DNA of 11,633 nucleotides from Lachnospiraceae bacterium (GTDB lineage: Bacteria > Bacillota > Clostridia > Lachnospirales > Lachnospiraceae), in assembly GCA_003446735.1 (NCBI GenBank), contig DMCJ01000047.1, forward strand, positions 1 through 11,633. Direction: 5' to 3'. The first letter of the stretch is position 1. Each line of letters begins with the position of its first letter. The notes below the pieces were generated by a model that saw only the letters and a list, made by a program, of their open reading frames with translations, did no database searches and had not been told where the DNA came from. Below are positions 1 through 8,000 of this stretch, piece by piece. The position numbers and the translations under genes were made by a program.

Positions 1-860
1 ACAAGAAGCTGGTTAAGAGTCTGCTCTCTTTCATCATGGCCGCCGCCCATACCGGTACCACGACGTCTTGCAACCGCATCTATCTCATCAATAAAAACAA
101 TACAAGGTTTATTCTTCTTGGCGTCCTCGAATAAGTCTCTTACTCTGGATGCACCGACACCCACAAACATCTCAACAAAGTCGGAACCGGAGATGCTAAA
201 GAAAGGAACTTTAGCTTCACCTGCAACCGCTCTGGCAAGAAGTGTCTTACCTGTTCCGGGAGGGCCCTCCAAAAGGATACCTTTGGGGATCCTTGCTCCG
301 ACCTTTGTAAATTTCTCTGGCTCTTTTAAGAACTGAACGATCTCCTCGAGATCTTCCTTTTCCTCATGAAGTCCGGCAACATCGGCAAAGGTCACCTGAT
401 TATCATCGCTCATATTAAGCTTGGCCCGGCTCTTTCCAAAGCTGACCGCACCTCCGGCGCCTCCAACGGCTCCTCCGGATATGATCGATATGAAAACAAT
501 ACCAATTACCAGCATCATTATGGGAAGGATGATGGATCGAAACCAGGTATTCTGAGGAATGTTATTCATCAAAACGGGGATGTCATTGTCCTCTAAAAGC
601 TCCTGCATCTCAAGGATGTCGGCTACATAAAGGACCCTCTCGTTCCCGTCTTTAAAGTAAATGTCAAGGGCACCCGAGGGCGTCTGTTCATTCGGGTTAA
701 TCTCAACCTGAAGAACCCTTCCTTTTACCACGTCCTCTTTGAACATGGCTCTTGTATATGCTTCCGATCTGCTTTTTGTATTCTCCAGATACACTGTGAT
801 TATCAGAAGAATTATTATCGGGATCAGAAAGACCGATAGATTGATCCTGCGTGTTTTCAC
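1..860 (-). CDS. ftsH: ATP-dependent zinc metalloprotease FtsH, N-terminal 286 residues (C-terminus beyond window)
   Basis: Membrane-anchored AAA+ protease that extracts and degrades membrane and short-lived cytoplasmic proteins as a hexamer. The start is GTG at 860-858, with AAGGAG (867-872) six bases upstream; this ribosome binding site overlaps the hpt stop codon. The visible part reads: membrane helix at about residues 8-25, an extracytoplasmic FtsH_ext-like domain at about 26-105, a second helix at about 107-128, a Gly-rich linker ending SFGKSRAK (140-147), then the AAA module. Seen in the AAA module are Walker A GPPGTGKT (199-206), the pore motif FVGVG (232-236) and Walker B IVFIDEID (254-261, Glu259 the expected hydrolysis residue). 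The second region of homology and the HExxH zinc site would lie past base 1. No frameshift or stop was found. It is the last visible gene of the tilS-hpt-ftsH order, 10 bases after hpt. The family call is very secure; protease activity itself cannot be checked here. Confidence 0.96.
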   Translation of the reverse strand, partial: MKTRRINLSVFLIPIIILLIITVYLENTKSRSEAYTRAMFKEDVVKGRVLQVEINPNEQTPSGALDIYFKDGNERVLYVADILEMQELLEDNDIPVLMNNIPQNTWFRSIILPIMMLVIGIVFISIISGGAVGGAGGAVSFGKSRAKLNMSDDNQVTFADVAGLHEEKEDLEEIVQFLKEPEKFTKVGARIPKGILLEGPPGTGKTLLARAVAGEAKVPFFSISGSDFVEMFVGVGASRVRDLFEDAKKNKPCIVFIDEIDAVARRRGTGMGGGHDEREQTLNQLL

Positions 861-870
861 GTGTTTCTCC

Positions 871-1392
871 TTAGATCTCCACTACTCCCACAAAAGGAAG
901 ATTGCGGTATTTTTGTGCGTAGTCGAGGCCGTAGCCCACTACGAATAAATCTTCTATCGTAAATCCGACATAGTCGGCTTCGATAGGTTTAACCCTTCTT
1001 GCGGGCTTATCCAAAAGCGCGCAGAGCTTTAAGCTCCTGGGGTTTCTCTTTTTAAGGTTTTCCATAAGGTAACTTAAAGTTCTTCCCGTATCAACGATAT
1101 CCTCGATAACAAGAACGTGCCTGTCGGCGATATCCTCATCAAGATCCTTTAAGAGCTTGATATTTCCGCTGCTCTCGGAAGACATGCCGTAACTCTTTAC
1201 GGCGATAAAATCAATGTTTATGGGAAGCTTTGTCCTCTTTGCCAGCTCACATGCAAAAAAAGCCGCTCCTCTTAACGTACATATGAAAAGAACTTCTTCT
1301 CCCGCATAATCCTTCTCGATCTGCGCCGCCATTTCCCTGATCCTGTTTTCGATCTTTTCTTCGCTGATAAGTTCGGTGATGTTTTCCTTCAT
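871..1392 (-). CDS. hpt: Hypoxanthine-guanine phosphoribosyltransferase
   Basis: Cytoplasmic purine-salvage enzyme that joins hypoxanthine or guanine to PRPP, giving IMP or GMP and pyrophosphate. The 173-residue product is full length for bacterial Hpt. Motifs in order: pyrophosphate-binding loop around TLRG (39-42), flexible-loop start KSYG (66-69), the PRPP signature VLVIEDIVDTGRTL (93-106) with the acidic pair E97-D98, base-binding segment LLDKPARR (126-133), VGF (142-144), and the C-terminal GYGLDYAQKYRNLPFVG (153-169) typical of hypoxanthine/guanine rather than adenine or orotate enzymes. The ATG at 1392 is preceded by AAGGAG at a spacing of 7 bases. It lies 29 bases after tilS and 10 bases before ftsH, the standard Firmicute arrangement, so cotranscription is likely. 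Nothing appears broken. Confidence 0.96.
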   Translation of the reverse strand: MKENITELISEEKIENRIREMAAQIEKDYAGEEVLFICTLRGAAFFACELAKRTKLPINIDFIAVKSYGMSSESSGNIKLLKDLDEDIADRHVLVIEDIVDTGRTLSYLMENLKKRNPRSLKLCALLDKPARRVKPIEADYVGFTIEDLFVVGYGLDYAQKYRNLPFVGVVEI

Positions 1393-1421
1393 GGCTTCTC
1401 TCCTTTTCTCGTGATGTATGT

Positions 1422-2822
1422 TTATTTATCCGCTTCTTCTGCCGAAACGATAAGCACTTCTTTGGTTTCATCCGAGATCTTGACTGCCGCGCTGATCCTG
1501 TGACCTACTATCCACAGAATGTGATCTCCGTCAGCGACAAGAGGGATCTGATCTCTTTCGGATCTCGAGATCTTTTCTTCTATAAAATAATCTTTTAATC
1601 TCTTTTTATGCAGGTTTCCTTTATCATCCTCAAAGAAGATATAGTCGCCGGGACGCCTTGTCCTGACTTCGGGCTGCCTACCTATTTTATCATAATCAAG
1701 CCATTTCGTATACCGCGAATCGGGAATACCGTCTAAATCTTTTCTTAAAAAAATCGAAAATCTTATGTTGCGTGCTACCGACCGACTGACCGGCTCTGCT
1801 CTTTTAACACTGATACTGCTCTGGTCACAATATCCTGTAAGACCATAGGGAAGTGAGATCTGCCCGCCGTTTCTGTTGTTCATCAATTTCAGAAGATCCC
1901 CGGCATGTTTATGCGTGATATCCTTTTTGTGGCCGCCGGCCTTACATATCATTTCATATAATACGCTCTGCTGCATAAACGGATGAAGCTTTGCTATTTC
2001 TTTTTTATCTGCACTTAATGATCCGTTTTCATCTCTGACAACTGCCTCAAAGGCCTTGGCCGTTTCGTTTTCTATATAATCAGAGGCTGCTGCCAGACGC
2101 TCCGCGGTTTCCGCGATCTTCTCTGCACTTTTGCCGTGCACTTTATCAGCCTCGGGCAGGATGTTATGCCTTATCCTGTTCCTCGAATACGTAACATCAT
2201 AATTGCTCTCATCTGTAACGAAAGAAAGACCCCTCTCCTTAACATATGAAAGGATATCCTCCTTTGTCGCAAATAAAAGAGGTCTTATATAGATGCCGTT
2301 TTTCGGCCGCATTCCCGAAAGGCCTTTTAATTCGCTTCCTCTGAACAGATTGAAAAGAACGGTCTCCGCCTGATCGTCCCTGTGATGCGCAAGCGCGATC
2401 CTTACGTCTCTATCTCTTTCCTGCCCGCTTTCCCGGCTTTTTTTCTCGTAAATGTGTGCAGCTTCCTCGTTAAGCGCTTCGTAACGCAGCGCTCTTGCGG
2501 CTTCTTCTACGCCCAGTCCCTTCTCTTTCGCATAACCCGGAACGTCAAGTTTTTTTACTTGACAGGGAACGCCGAATTTCTCACAAATATTTTTTACAAA
2601 TACTTCTTCCTCATCCGACTCTTTCCTGATCCCGTGATTGATGTGGACTGCACTCAACTCGAAACCTTTTGCATCTTCTTCCCTGAGTCTTTTTAAAAGT
2701 TCAAGAAGGCATACCGAATCGGCCCCTCCGGAAAGAGCGACTATCACATGCCCTACTTTGTCTAGAAGCCCGTTTTCTTCTATATAGTTTTTAAATTCTT
2801 TATTAATATAGAACCCCATCAT
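1422..2822 (-). CDS. tilS: tRNA(Ile)-lysidine synthase
   Basis: ATP-dependent enzyme that attaches lysine to C34 of the CAU-anticodon tRNA-Ile, changing its codon reading from AUG to AUA and its charging from Met to Ile; normally essential. With the chosen ATG the protein has 466 residues, close to B. subtilis TilS. Seen: N-type ATP pyrophosphatase P-loop SGGADS (31-36), HINHGIR (60-66), AHHRDDQAETVLFNLFRG (145-162), and the segment from TDESN (203) to RHNILP (223) with the conserved RNRIRH core. The C-terminal TilS domain follows, including RRPGD and KRLKDYFIEEKI. The open frame reaches a TTG at 2870, but that would overlap the upstream gene by 68 bases. The tandem ATGs at 2822 and 2819 give the usual 25 or so residues before the P-loop strand, so 2822 is preferred. 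No clear ribosome binding site precedes it, and it overlaps the DUF3810 gene by 20 bases, which suggests translational coupling. Confidence 0.95.
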   Translation of the reverse strand: MMGFYINKEFKNYIEENGLLDKVGHVIVALSGGADSVCLLELLKRLREEDAKGFELSAVHINHGIRKESDEEEVFVKNICEKFGVPCQVKKLDVPGYAKEKGLGVEEAARALRYEALNEEAAHIYEKKSRESGQERDRDVRIALAHHRDDQAETVLFNLFRGSELKGLSGMRPKNGIYIRPLLFATKEDILSYVKERGLSFVTDESNYDVTYSRNRIRHNILPEADKVHGKSAEKIAETAERLAAASDYIENETAKAFEAVVRDENGSLSADKKEIAKLHPFMQQSVLYEMICKAGGHKKDITHKHAGDLLKLMNNRNGGQISLPYGLTGYCDQSSISVKRAEPVSRSVARNIRFSIFLRKDLDGIPDSRYTKWLDYDKIGRQPEVRTRRPGDYIFFEDDKGNLHKKRLKDYFIEEKISRSERDQIPLVADGDHILWIVGHRISAAVKISDETKEVLIVSAEEADK

Positions 2823-3885
2823 AGTATTTAAGAAGAAGGTCAACGACGCCGTCGTAGGAGTTTTCGGCAAGGACTTTCTTTTGGGTACTCCACCCTTTGT
2901 CGGAGACGGTCTTTGCGGTGTCCGAAAGATCCTCCATCGGATGGCTGTCCTGCTCGTAGCGTTTTAGCGCATCGGCATTTGCCTTTTTTATGTCTTTTAT
3001 TATGAGCTCATCAAGAGCCGGCTGCTTAATGTATATATCGTATGCCTCCTGCGGATCATATTCCCGGGTAAGAAGGGACTGATAAGCCTTATCGACATAG
3101 GAATAAATATATATCATCCCGGAATATCTTACAAAATCATCTTTTGATCCGGTGCACGAAAGGTAAGCCAGGAAATTGGCTTCATTTTCTTTATAATAAC
3201 CCTGATGGTGACTCGATTCGTGTGCAAAGAGCGATGGATAATAAAGATCGGAGATATACCTGTTGTAAGTGATCTCCATGGTATACGGATAAGTGTATCC
3301 CCCGATGTTCATCCAGTCAAGGACATCGGAGCAAAGCGCCTCCTTCATCGGCGGATAATATCCTTCAAGGCGCGGGTATTCATCCGACAGAGCTTTCATC
3401 GCATCGGTGACGCTGTCAAATACCTCATCCTTATCTTCATAGATCAGATTTCCGTCTTCATCGCGGTCAACCTTTTGAGCCTGTCTGTTTAATTCATCCG
3501 TGATGTGGTTTCTGAGTATTTCCACCTCTTTAAGCGAATATTCCTTTTTATCCTCATCTCCCTTTCCGAGGACAGATCCGCTAAACGGGATGACCCAGGT
3601 TATGATATATATCACCAGGATTGAAATAAAAGTAGAAAGCAGACTCTTAAAATGTCTCTTTACCGTCTCGATAAAGGCCTCGTTCTTGTGGAAGAATATA
3701 AGGGCTATAAGAAACACGACCGACAAAACGATCATAAAAGCCCATATATACATCATTATCTCGCCTATGGCAAAGGGAATGCGGGCAAAAAGCCTTCCGA
3801 AGATATCAGCGATCTTCGGATAGAACGTATCGGTATACCGGTCGGCAAGCGCCGTAAGCACAGGAGTAAGCTCATCAATATCCAT
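2803..3885 (-). CDS. DUF3810 family membrane protein, putative zinc metallopeptidase
   Basis: I recognise this 360-residue protein as DUF3810-like; its substrate is unknown. Seen: N-terminal segment RYTDTFYPKIADIFGRLFARIPF (starts at residue 16), matching the family's start just before its inner membrane helices; helices at about 42-65 and 82-102; then a soluble domain with HESSH (222-226, an HExxH motif), followed by GYYKENEANF (229-238) supplying acidic candidates for a third ligand, and YSGMIYIYSYV (254-264). This pattern fits a gluzincin-like zinc site; catalysis is inferred. The loop between the helices is basic (KRHFK), so by the positive-inside rule the peptidase-like domain would face outside. 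The start is firm: ATG at 3885 has an in-frame TAA directly before it and AGGAGG upstream. It overlaps the transpeptidase gene by 11 bases. An extra N-terminal helix that I expect in this family appears to be absent. Confidence 0.82.
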   Translation of the reverse strand: MDIDELTPVLTALADRYTDTFYPKIADIFGRLFARIPFAIGEIMMYIWAFMIVLSVVFLIALIFFHKNEAFIETVKRHFKSLLSTFISILVIYIITWVIPFSGSVLGKGDEDKKEYSLKEVEILRNHITDELNRQAQKVDRDEDGNLIYEDKDEVFDSVTDAMKALSDEYPRLEGYYPPMKEALCSDVLDWMNIGGYTYPYTMEITYNRYISDLYYPSLFAHESSHHQGYYKENEANFLAYLSCTGSKDDFVRYSGMIYIYSYVDKAYQSLLTREYDPQEAYDIYIKQPALDELIIKDIKKANADALKRYEQDSHPMEDLSDTAKTVSDKGWSTQKKVLAENSYDGVVDLLLKYYDGVLY

Positions 3886-4825
3886 TTATTCCCTCCTGCG
3901 TGTCGATGATAAGTACACAGTCGGGGAGAACCTGCTGCAAAAGTGATTTCATAACGCTTTCTTTAACGGCGATGCATCCTGCCCCGCCCGTCGGCGTACA
4001 GTGAAGGAATATCGCAGAGCCCGCGCCCGGAGTACATGCCGAATTGTAATCTATGGCAAGAGCGTAGTTATAGGAAGATCCCGAGTGTGAAAGATCCTCT
4101 GCGCTGTTCCAGTCTTTTTGTACTTCGCTCGTTTTAACGAATTTATTGTAGTAAGCGGATTTCGAGTCATCTACCCAGAAGCAGGTTGAATCTACTTTGG
4201 TATAGGCGATCTGGCTTCCCGGATTATCTTTAGTACCGAATGCTCTTGTAAAATGATATTTTCCTTTCGGGGTTTTCCTGTCGCCCTCTTTTGTCTTTCC
4301 TATGCCGTTACTTCCGATCGACGCAGATGCGGATAGTGCCTTTTCAAAATATCCGTCTGCGTTTTTATTGTATAAAGTAAGCGTCGCACTGCTACCCGAA
4401 GCTACAACAGTCATTATCTGGGAAGCACTTTCCGCTACTTTTAAATTATTGATGGGATCAATGTCTGCCGGCTCTTTTTCAACAGCTGCTTCCGGCTCGT
4501 TAACGGGACTTTCTTCCGTTTCCGTATTTGTATCAGCGTCCGTTGTTTCAATGTCATCTTTTGGATCCGGATCTTCCGCCGCTCCTACGGAGAATGTGAT
4601 ATCATCTGATGGATCATCCGACGCTGTTTCCTCTTTACTTTCGGCAGATGCCGACACTGTCGTAGCACTTTCGGTATCAGCAGGATCAGCAGGATCGGCA
4701 GATACAACGGCCTCGCTGCCGGGATCGGATGAAACGGGCGCAGTATCTGTGACCTCCGGGGAATTCTTTCCGCAGGCAGTCAGTAGCATTATTACAAATA
4801 TCAGACATATTATTTTACTTTTCAT
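3875..4825 (-). CDS. Lipoprotein L,D-transpeptidase (YkuD domain)
   Basis: Predicted surface lipoprotein carrying a YkuD-type L,D-transpeptidase domain, a fold that forms 3-3 peptidoglycan cross-links or attaches proteins to the wall through a catalytic cysteine. With ATG at 4825 the 316-residue product starts with a lipoprotein signal ending in lipobox LLTAC (Cys18). About 115 residues rich in Asp, Glu, Ser, Thr, Ala and Pro follow (roughly 20-135), a likely flexible wall linker. The catalytic domain fills about 140-310: GDRKTPKGKYHF, then FLHCTPTGGAGCIAV with His275 and the nucleophile candidate Cys284. The frame is open up to 4903, but ATGs at 4858, 4840 and 4837 would put extra residues ahead of a perfect lipoprotein signal and have no ribosome binding site. 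The 4825 start has GAGAG six bases upstream. It is first in the minus-strand cluster. Carboxypeptidase activity or wall anchoring is possible instead of cross-linking. Confidence 0.88.
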   Translation of the reverse strand: MKSKIICLIFVIMLLTACGKNSPEVTDTAPVSSDPGSEAVVSADPADPADTESATTVSASAESKEETASDDPSDDITFSVGAAEDPDPKDDIETTDADTNTETEESPVNEPEAAVEKEPADIDPINNLKVAESASQIMTVVASGSSATLTLYNKNADGYFEKALSASASIGSNGIGKTKEGDRKTPKGKYHFTRAFGTKDNPGSQIAYTKVDSTCFWVDDSKSAYYNKFVKTSEVQKDWNSAEDLSHSGSSYNYALAIDYNSACTPGAGSAIFLHCTPTGGAGCIAVKESVMKSLLQQVLPDCVLIIDTQEGINGY

Positions 4826-4842
4826 TAAGACTCTCATCATAG

Positions 4843-4867
4843 ATTCATAATACCGCATAATCGAGAA
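4843..4867. repeat. 25-bp direct repeat, copy 1
   Basis: This perfect 25-bp unit (plus strand starts ATTCATAATACCGCATAATC and ends GAGAA) recurs at 4898-4922. It lies 18 bases upstream of the transpeptidase ATG. On the minus strand it contains TATTAT, a 5 of 6 match to a -10 box. Confidence 0.93.
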
Positions 4868-4875
4868 TGTGTGAC
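4847..4875 (-). promoter_or_regulatory. Possible promoter for the transpeptidase-ftsH cluster
   Basis: On the minus strand, TATTAT (4852-4847) is 17 bases downstream of GTCACA (4875-4870), a 4 of 6 match to TTGACA. Transcription would start near 4840, giving a leader of about 15 bases before the ATG at 4825. The -35-like element lies inside the palindrome arm. In the distal repeat copy, the position 17 bases upstream holds TGGCCT, which is no -35 match. The call is weak and rests on motif spacing only. Confidence 0.28.
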
Positions 4876-4897
4876 AGCGTACCTGGCACCGTGTCAC
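4871..4897. repeat. Imperfect 13-1-13 palindrome between the direct repeats
   Basis: The left arm GTGACAGCGTACC and the reverse complement of the right arm, GTGACACGGTGCC, agree at 10 of 13 positions, with one central base. With the preceding TGT it fills exactly the space between the two 25-bp repeats. The core resembles short GGTGCC/GGCACC palindromes that occur dispersed in many clostridial and bacillar genomes; this resemblance is from memory and was not searched. It could be a small REP-like or MITE-like unit, an operator or an RNA hairpin. Confidence 0.75.
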
Positions 4898-4922
4898 ATT
4901 CATAATACCGCATAATCGAGAA
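4898..4922. repeat. 25-bp direct repeat, copy 2
   Basis: Identical to the unit at 4843-4867 and separated from it by 30 bases that are almost entirely the palindrome. The flanks outside the two copies differ (TAG on the left, AAAGG on the right), so the identity ends sharply at both sides. Confidence 0.93.
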
Positions 4923-4964
4923 AAAGGCCATTAAAAATAAGGATAGAAAAGACTAACTTTTCTC

Positions 4965-4993
4965 TTTACGCGGTCTGAACTGTTTGTTATAAT
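4965..4993 (+). promoter_or_regulatory. Extended -10 sigma-A type promoter of the RND gene
   Basis: A consensus TATAAT at 4988-4993 is preceded by TGT, forming the extended -10 TGTTATAAT, with TTTACG (4965-4970, 4 of 6 to TTGACA) exactly 17 bases upstream. Transcription would begin near 5000, leaving a leader of about 50 bases. The leader holds a small stem TCGGT/ACCGA (5002-5006 with 5014-5018) and the ribosome binding site GGAGAG (5039-5044), eight bases before the ATG at 5053. Confidence 0.8.
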
Positions 4994-5052
4994 GTAGAAC
5001 GTCGGTAGAGGGGACCGATTTATTTTGTATGCTCTGATGGAGAGAATGATCG

Positions 5053-8000
5053 ATGCCTAAATTCAGTGTCAAAAAACCTTTTACCGTATTCGTAGCCGTT
5101 GTGGCTATCCTTGTTCTGGGTGTAGTCGCTTACACCAAAATGACTCCCGATCTTATGCCGAATATGAACCTGCCCTATGTCCTTGTCATGACATCGGCTC
5201 CCGGTTCAACTCCGGAAAAAGTCGAAACGAGCATAACCAGGCCTTTGGAGCAGAGCTTCGCCACTTTAGATAAGATAAAATCCATCCGGTCGGTCTCAAA
5301 CGAGAATTATTCCGTCATCACTCTTGAATTTTCCGAAGATGTCAATATGGACACGATCTCCGTAGATATCCTCCAGAATGTGGATCAGGTATCCGCATCC
5401 TTTGAAGAGACCGTAGGAACTCCCTATATCTTAAAGATCAATCCCTCACTTCTTCCCGTTGCAGTTACCGCTGTCGGCATGGAAGGGATGGATACCGCGG
5501 AACTTTCAGATTTCATGGAAGAGAATATCATCCCCAAGCTTGAAGGTATCGAAGGTGTGGCAAACACCGATGCTTCGGGACTTGTCGATACAAAGGTAAA
5601 TGTCGTCATCGATCAGGATAAGATTGATAAAGTAAATGATAAGATCTACGCTGCGCTTGATAAGAAATTCGACGAAGCAAAAGAAGAGATCGACGAAAAT
5701 CAGGCCAAGTTAGATGATAAAAAGCGCGAGGTCGAATCCGGAAAAAGCAAATTAAGTGCCGGAAAAAACGAGCTTGCCGAGCAGACTTCGGACGCTCAGG
5801 CCAAGATCGCCGGTGGAACGATCGAGCTTTTAAACGGAAGGATCGAGCTCGAGAAACAGATGAACCTTCTTAATGAAAAGAAGACAGAGCTCACCAACAC
5901 AAAGAATACCCTGACAAACGTCCAGAAATCCGTTAATGATGCGACCGCTGCCAAGGAAGCCCTTAATACCGGGATAAACGGACTAAAGGAAGCAAAGGCC
6001 GCCCTTGCCCAGATAGATGAGCAGGAAAAGGCCGCAATGGCCGCATTTAACGCACAGATCGATGCGATAAAATCAAATGATTCCATGGACGATGCTTCAA
6101 AAGAAGCTGCCATAGCCGCCATTACCTCAAGCGAACAATATACACAGGCTACTGCTGCCTTCAGTGCCGCAAGAGCACAGATAAACGCACAGCTTTCCGC
6201 AGCCGGCACTTCGGCCGACCAGATAGATGCCACGATCGCCCAGTATGAACAACAGGTCGCTCAGATCGATGCAGGCCTTAAGACGATCGATGACCAGCTC
6301 GCTGCCCAGAATATGAAACGCGAAGACATTCCCGCTGCCATGGAAGAGATCGATAAAGGCCTCGGCCAGATAGAAAGCGGCCTTGCCCAGATGACGGCTG
6401 CCCTTACGCAGATAGGCGCTGCGGGAGATCAGATCTCCGAAGGTCAGAAACAGCTCGATGCACAAAGGACCCTCGGCATTCTTCAGATAAGCGAGATGAC
6501 ATCAGCCCTTTTAGTCGGCGAGTCCCAGCTGGCTCTTGCAAATCAGCAGCTTGAAGCAGGTGTTGAGCAGTACGAGCAAACGAAAGAAGATGCCTATAAA
6601 CAGGCAAATATGAAAGAGATCATCACAATGGATATGGTCTCCCAGGTGCTTTCAGCCGAGAACTTTGCAATGCCCGCCGGTTATATTTCCGAAGACGGGA
6701 CCGATTATCTCGTAAACGTCGGCGATAAGATAACCGACGAAGACGAGATCTCCGACCTTATGATCGCAGATCTTAAGATGGACGACCTTGATCCCGTCTA
6801 TCTTAAGGACGTAGCCGAAGTGTTCATCACGGATAATTCCGATGAGGTCTATGCAAATATAGACGGAACAAACGGCGTTATCATCACATTTACCAAGCAG
6901 TCCACCTATGCTACTGCCGCTGTATCAAACAGCATACGCGAAAAACTGGATGACCTTACAGAGCAATATCCCGGCTTCCATTATGCGATGATGATGGACC
7001 AGGGCGATTATATCTACCTTATAGTCAATTCGATCTTAAAGAGCCTCCTCTTCGGAGCGATCTTTGCGATCCTGATTCTCTTTGTCTTCCTTAAGGATCT
7101 AAGGCCGACTTTCATAACCTTATGTTCCATCCCGGTAAGCGTTATCTTCGCCGTAGTACTCATGTACTTCTCCGGCGTTACGATCAATATGATTTCTCTT
7201 TCCGGACTTGCAATAGCAGTCGGCATGCTCGTGGATAACTCTGTCGTTGTTATCGAGAATACTTTCAGGCTCATAGGAAAAGGCGAGAGCGCCGTTAAAG
7301 CCGCCGTTGCGGGAGCTTCCCAGGTTGCCGGCGCGATAGTTTCCTCAACGCTTACGACCATCTGCGTTTTCCTTCCCATCGTTTTCGTGGAAGGCATCAC
7401 AAAACAGATATTTACGGATCTGGCTCTGACCATGACTTACTCGCTCCTTGCCAGCCTCGTTATCGCGCTTACTCTGGTACCGGCCATGTCACAGGGACTT
7501 CTTAAGAATGTAAACGAGAAACCCGACAGGTTTTTAAACCATATGCTTAACTTATATGAAAAGGTATTGACTCTGGCTCTTAAATTTAAACCCGTAACGC
7601 TCCTTATCGCGCTTGCCCTTCTTGTGGTAAGTACGATCCTGATACTGGCAAGAGGCTATATCTTCATGCCTTCCATGTCCGGAAATCAGGTCACAGCTTC
7701 CGTAACTTTAGAGGAAGGCGCTACACTTGCAGACCTCAGGGAAAAAACGGATAAGATCGTCGACGATATAAGAAAGATGGATAATATAATAAACGTCGGT
7801 GCCATGGCATCGGGAAGCAATTCATCTTCCTCCATCTTAAACGGTTCTTCTTCCGGCGGACCCTCCGCAGACATTTATATCATGCTCTCGGAAGATGAGA
7901 AAACAGATACAAATGCGATGGCTGAAGACATCGTCGCTTTAGGCGATAAATATGACTGCACCGTGGAAGCGAGCGGAGATATGATGGGAGGCTTTTCGCA

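Noticed and set aside
1247..1471. Minus-strand 74-codon frame across the tilS-hpt junction
   Set aside because: It is an out-of-frame, Lys/Arg-rich reading of the hpt start region; the hpt frame explains the sequence fully.
4302..4850. 182-codon open frame on the plus strand opposite the transpeptidase gene
   Set aside because: It is the complement of the acidic Ser/Thr linker codons, giving a Ser/Ala/Val-rich product with no domain, and it lacks a convincing ribosome binding site; the opposite strand encodes a recognisable lipoprotein enzyme.
4871..4897. CRISPR-like reading of the repeat-palindrome-repeat structure
   Set aside because: There are only two repeat copies, the spacer is itself a palindrome, and no cas genes are near.
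5037..5060. Seven-codon open frame starting before and overlapping the RND start codon
   Set aside because: Its own ATG has no ribosome binding site, since GGAG lies inside it, and the length is within chance. It could act as a minor decoy, but nothing in the sequence supports a leader peptide.
5796..6607. Several open frames on the minus strand opposite the coiled-coil part of the RND gene
   Set aside because: They arise from the Ala/Gln/Glu-rich codon pattern of the coil, have low-complexity products, overlap each other and show no start signals.
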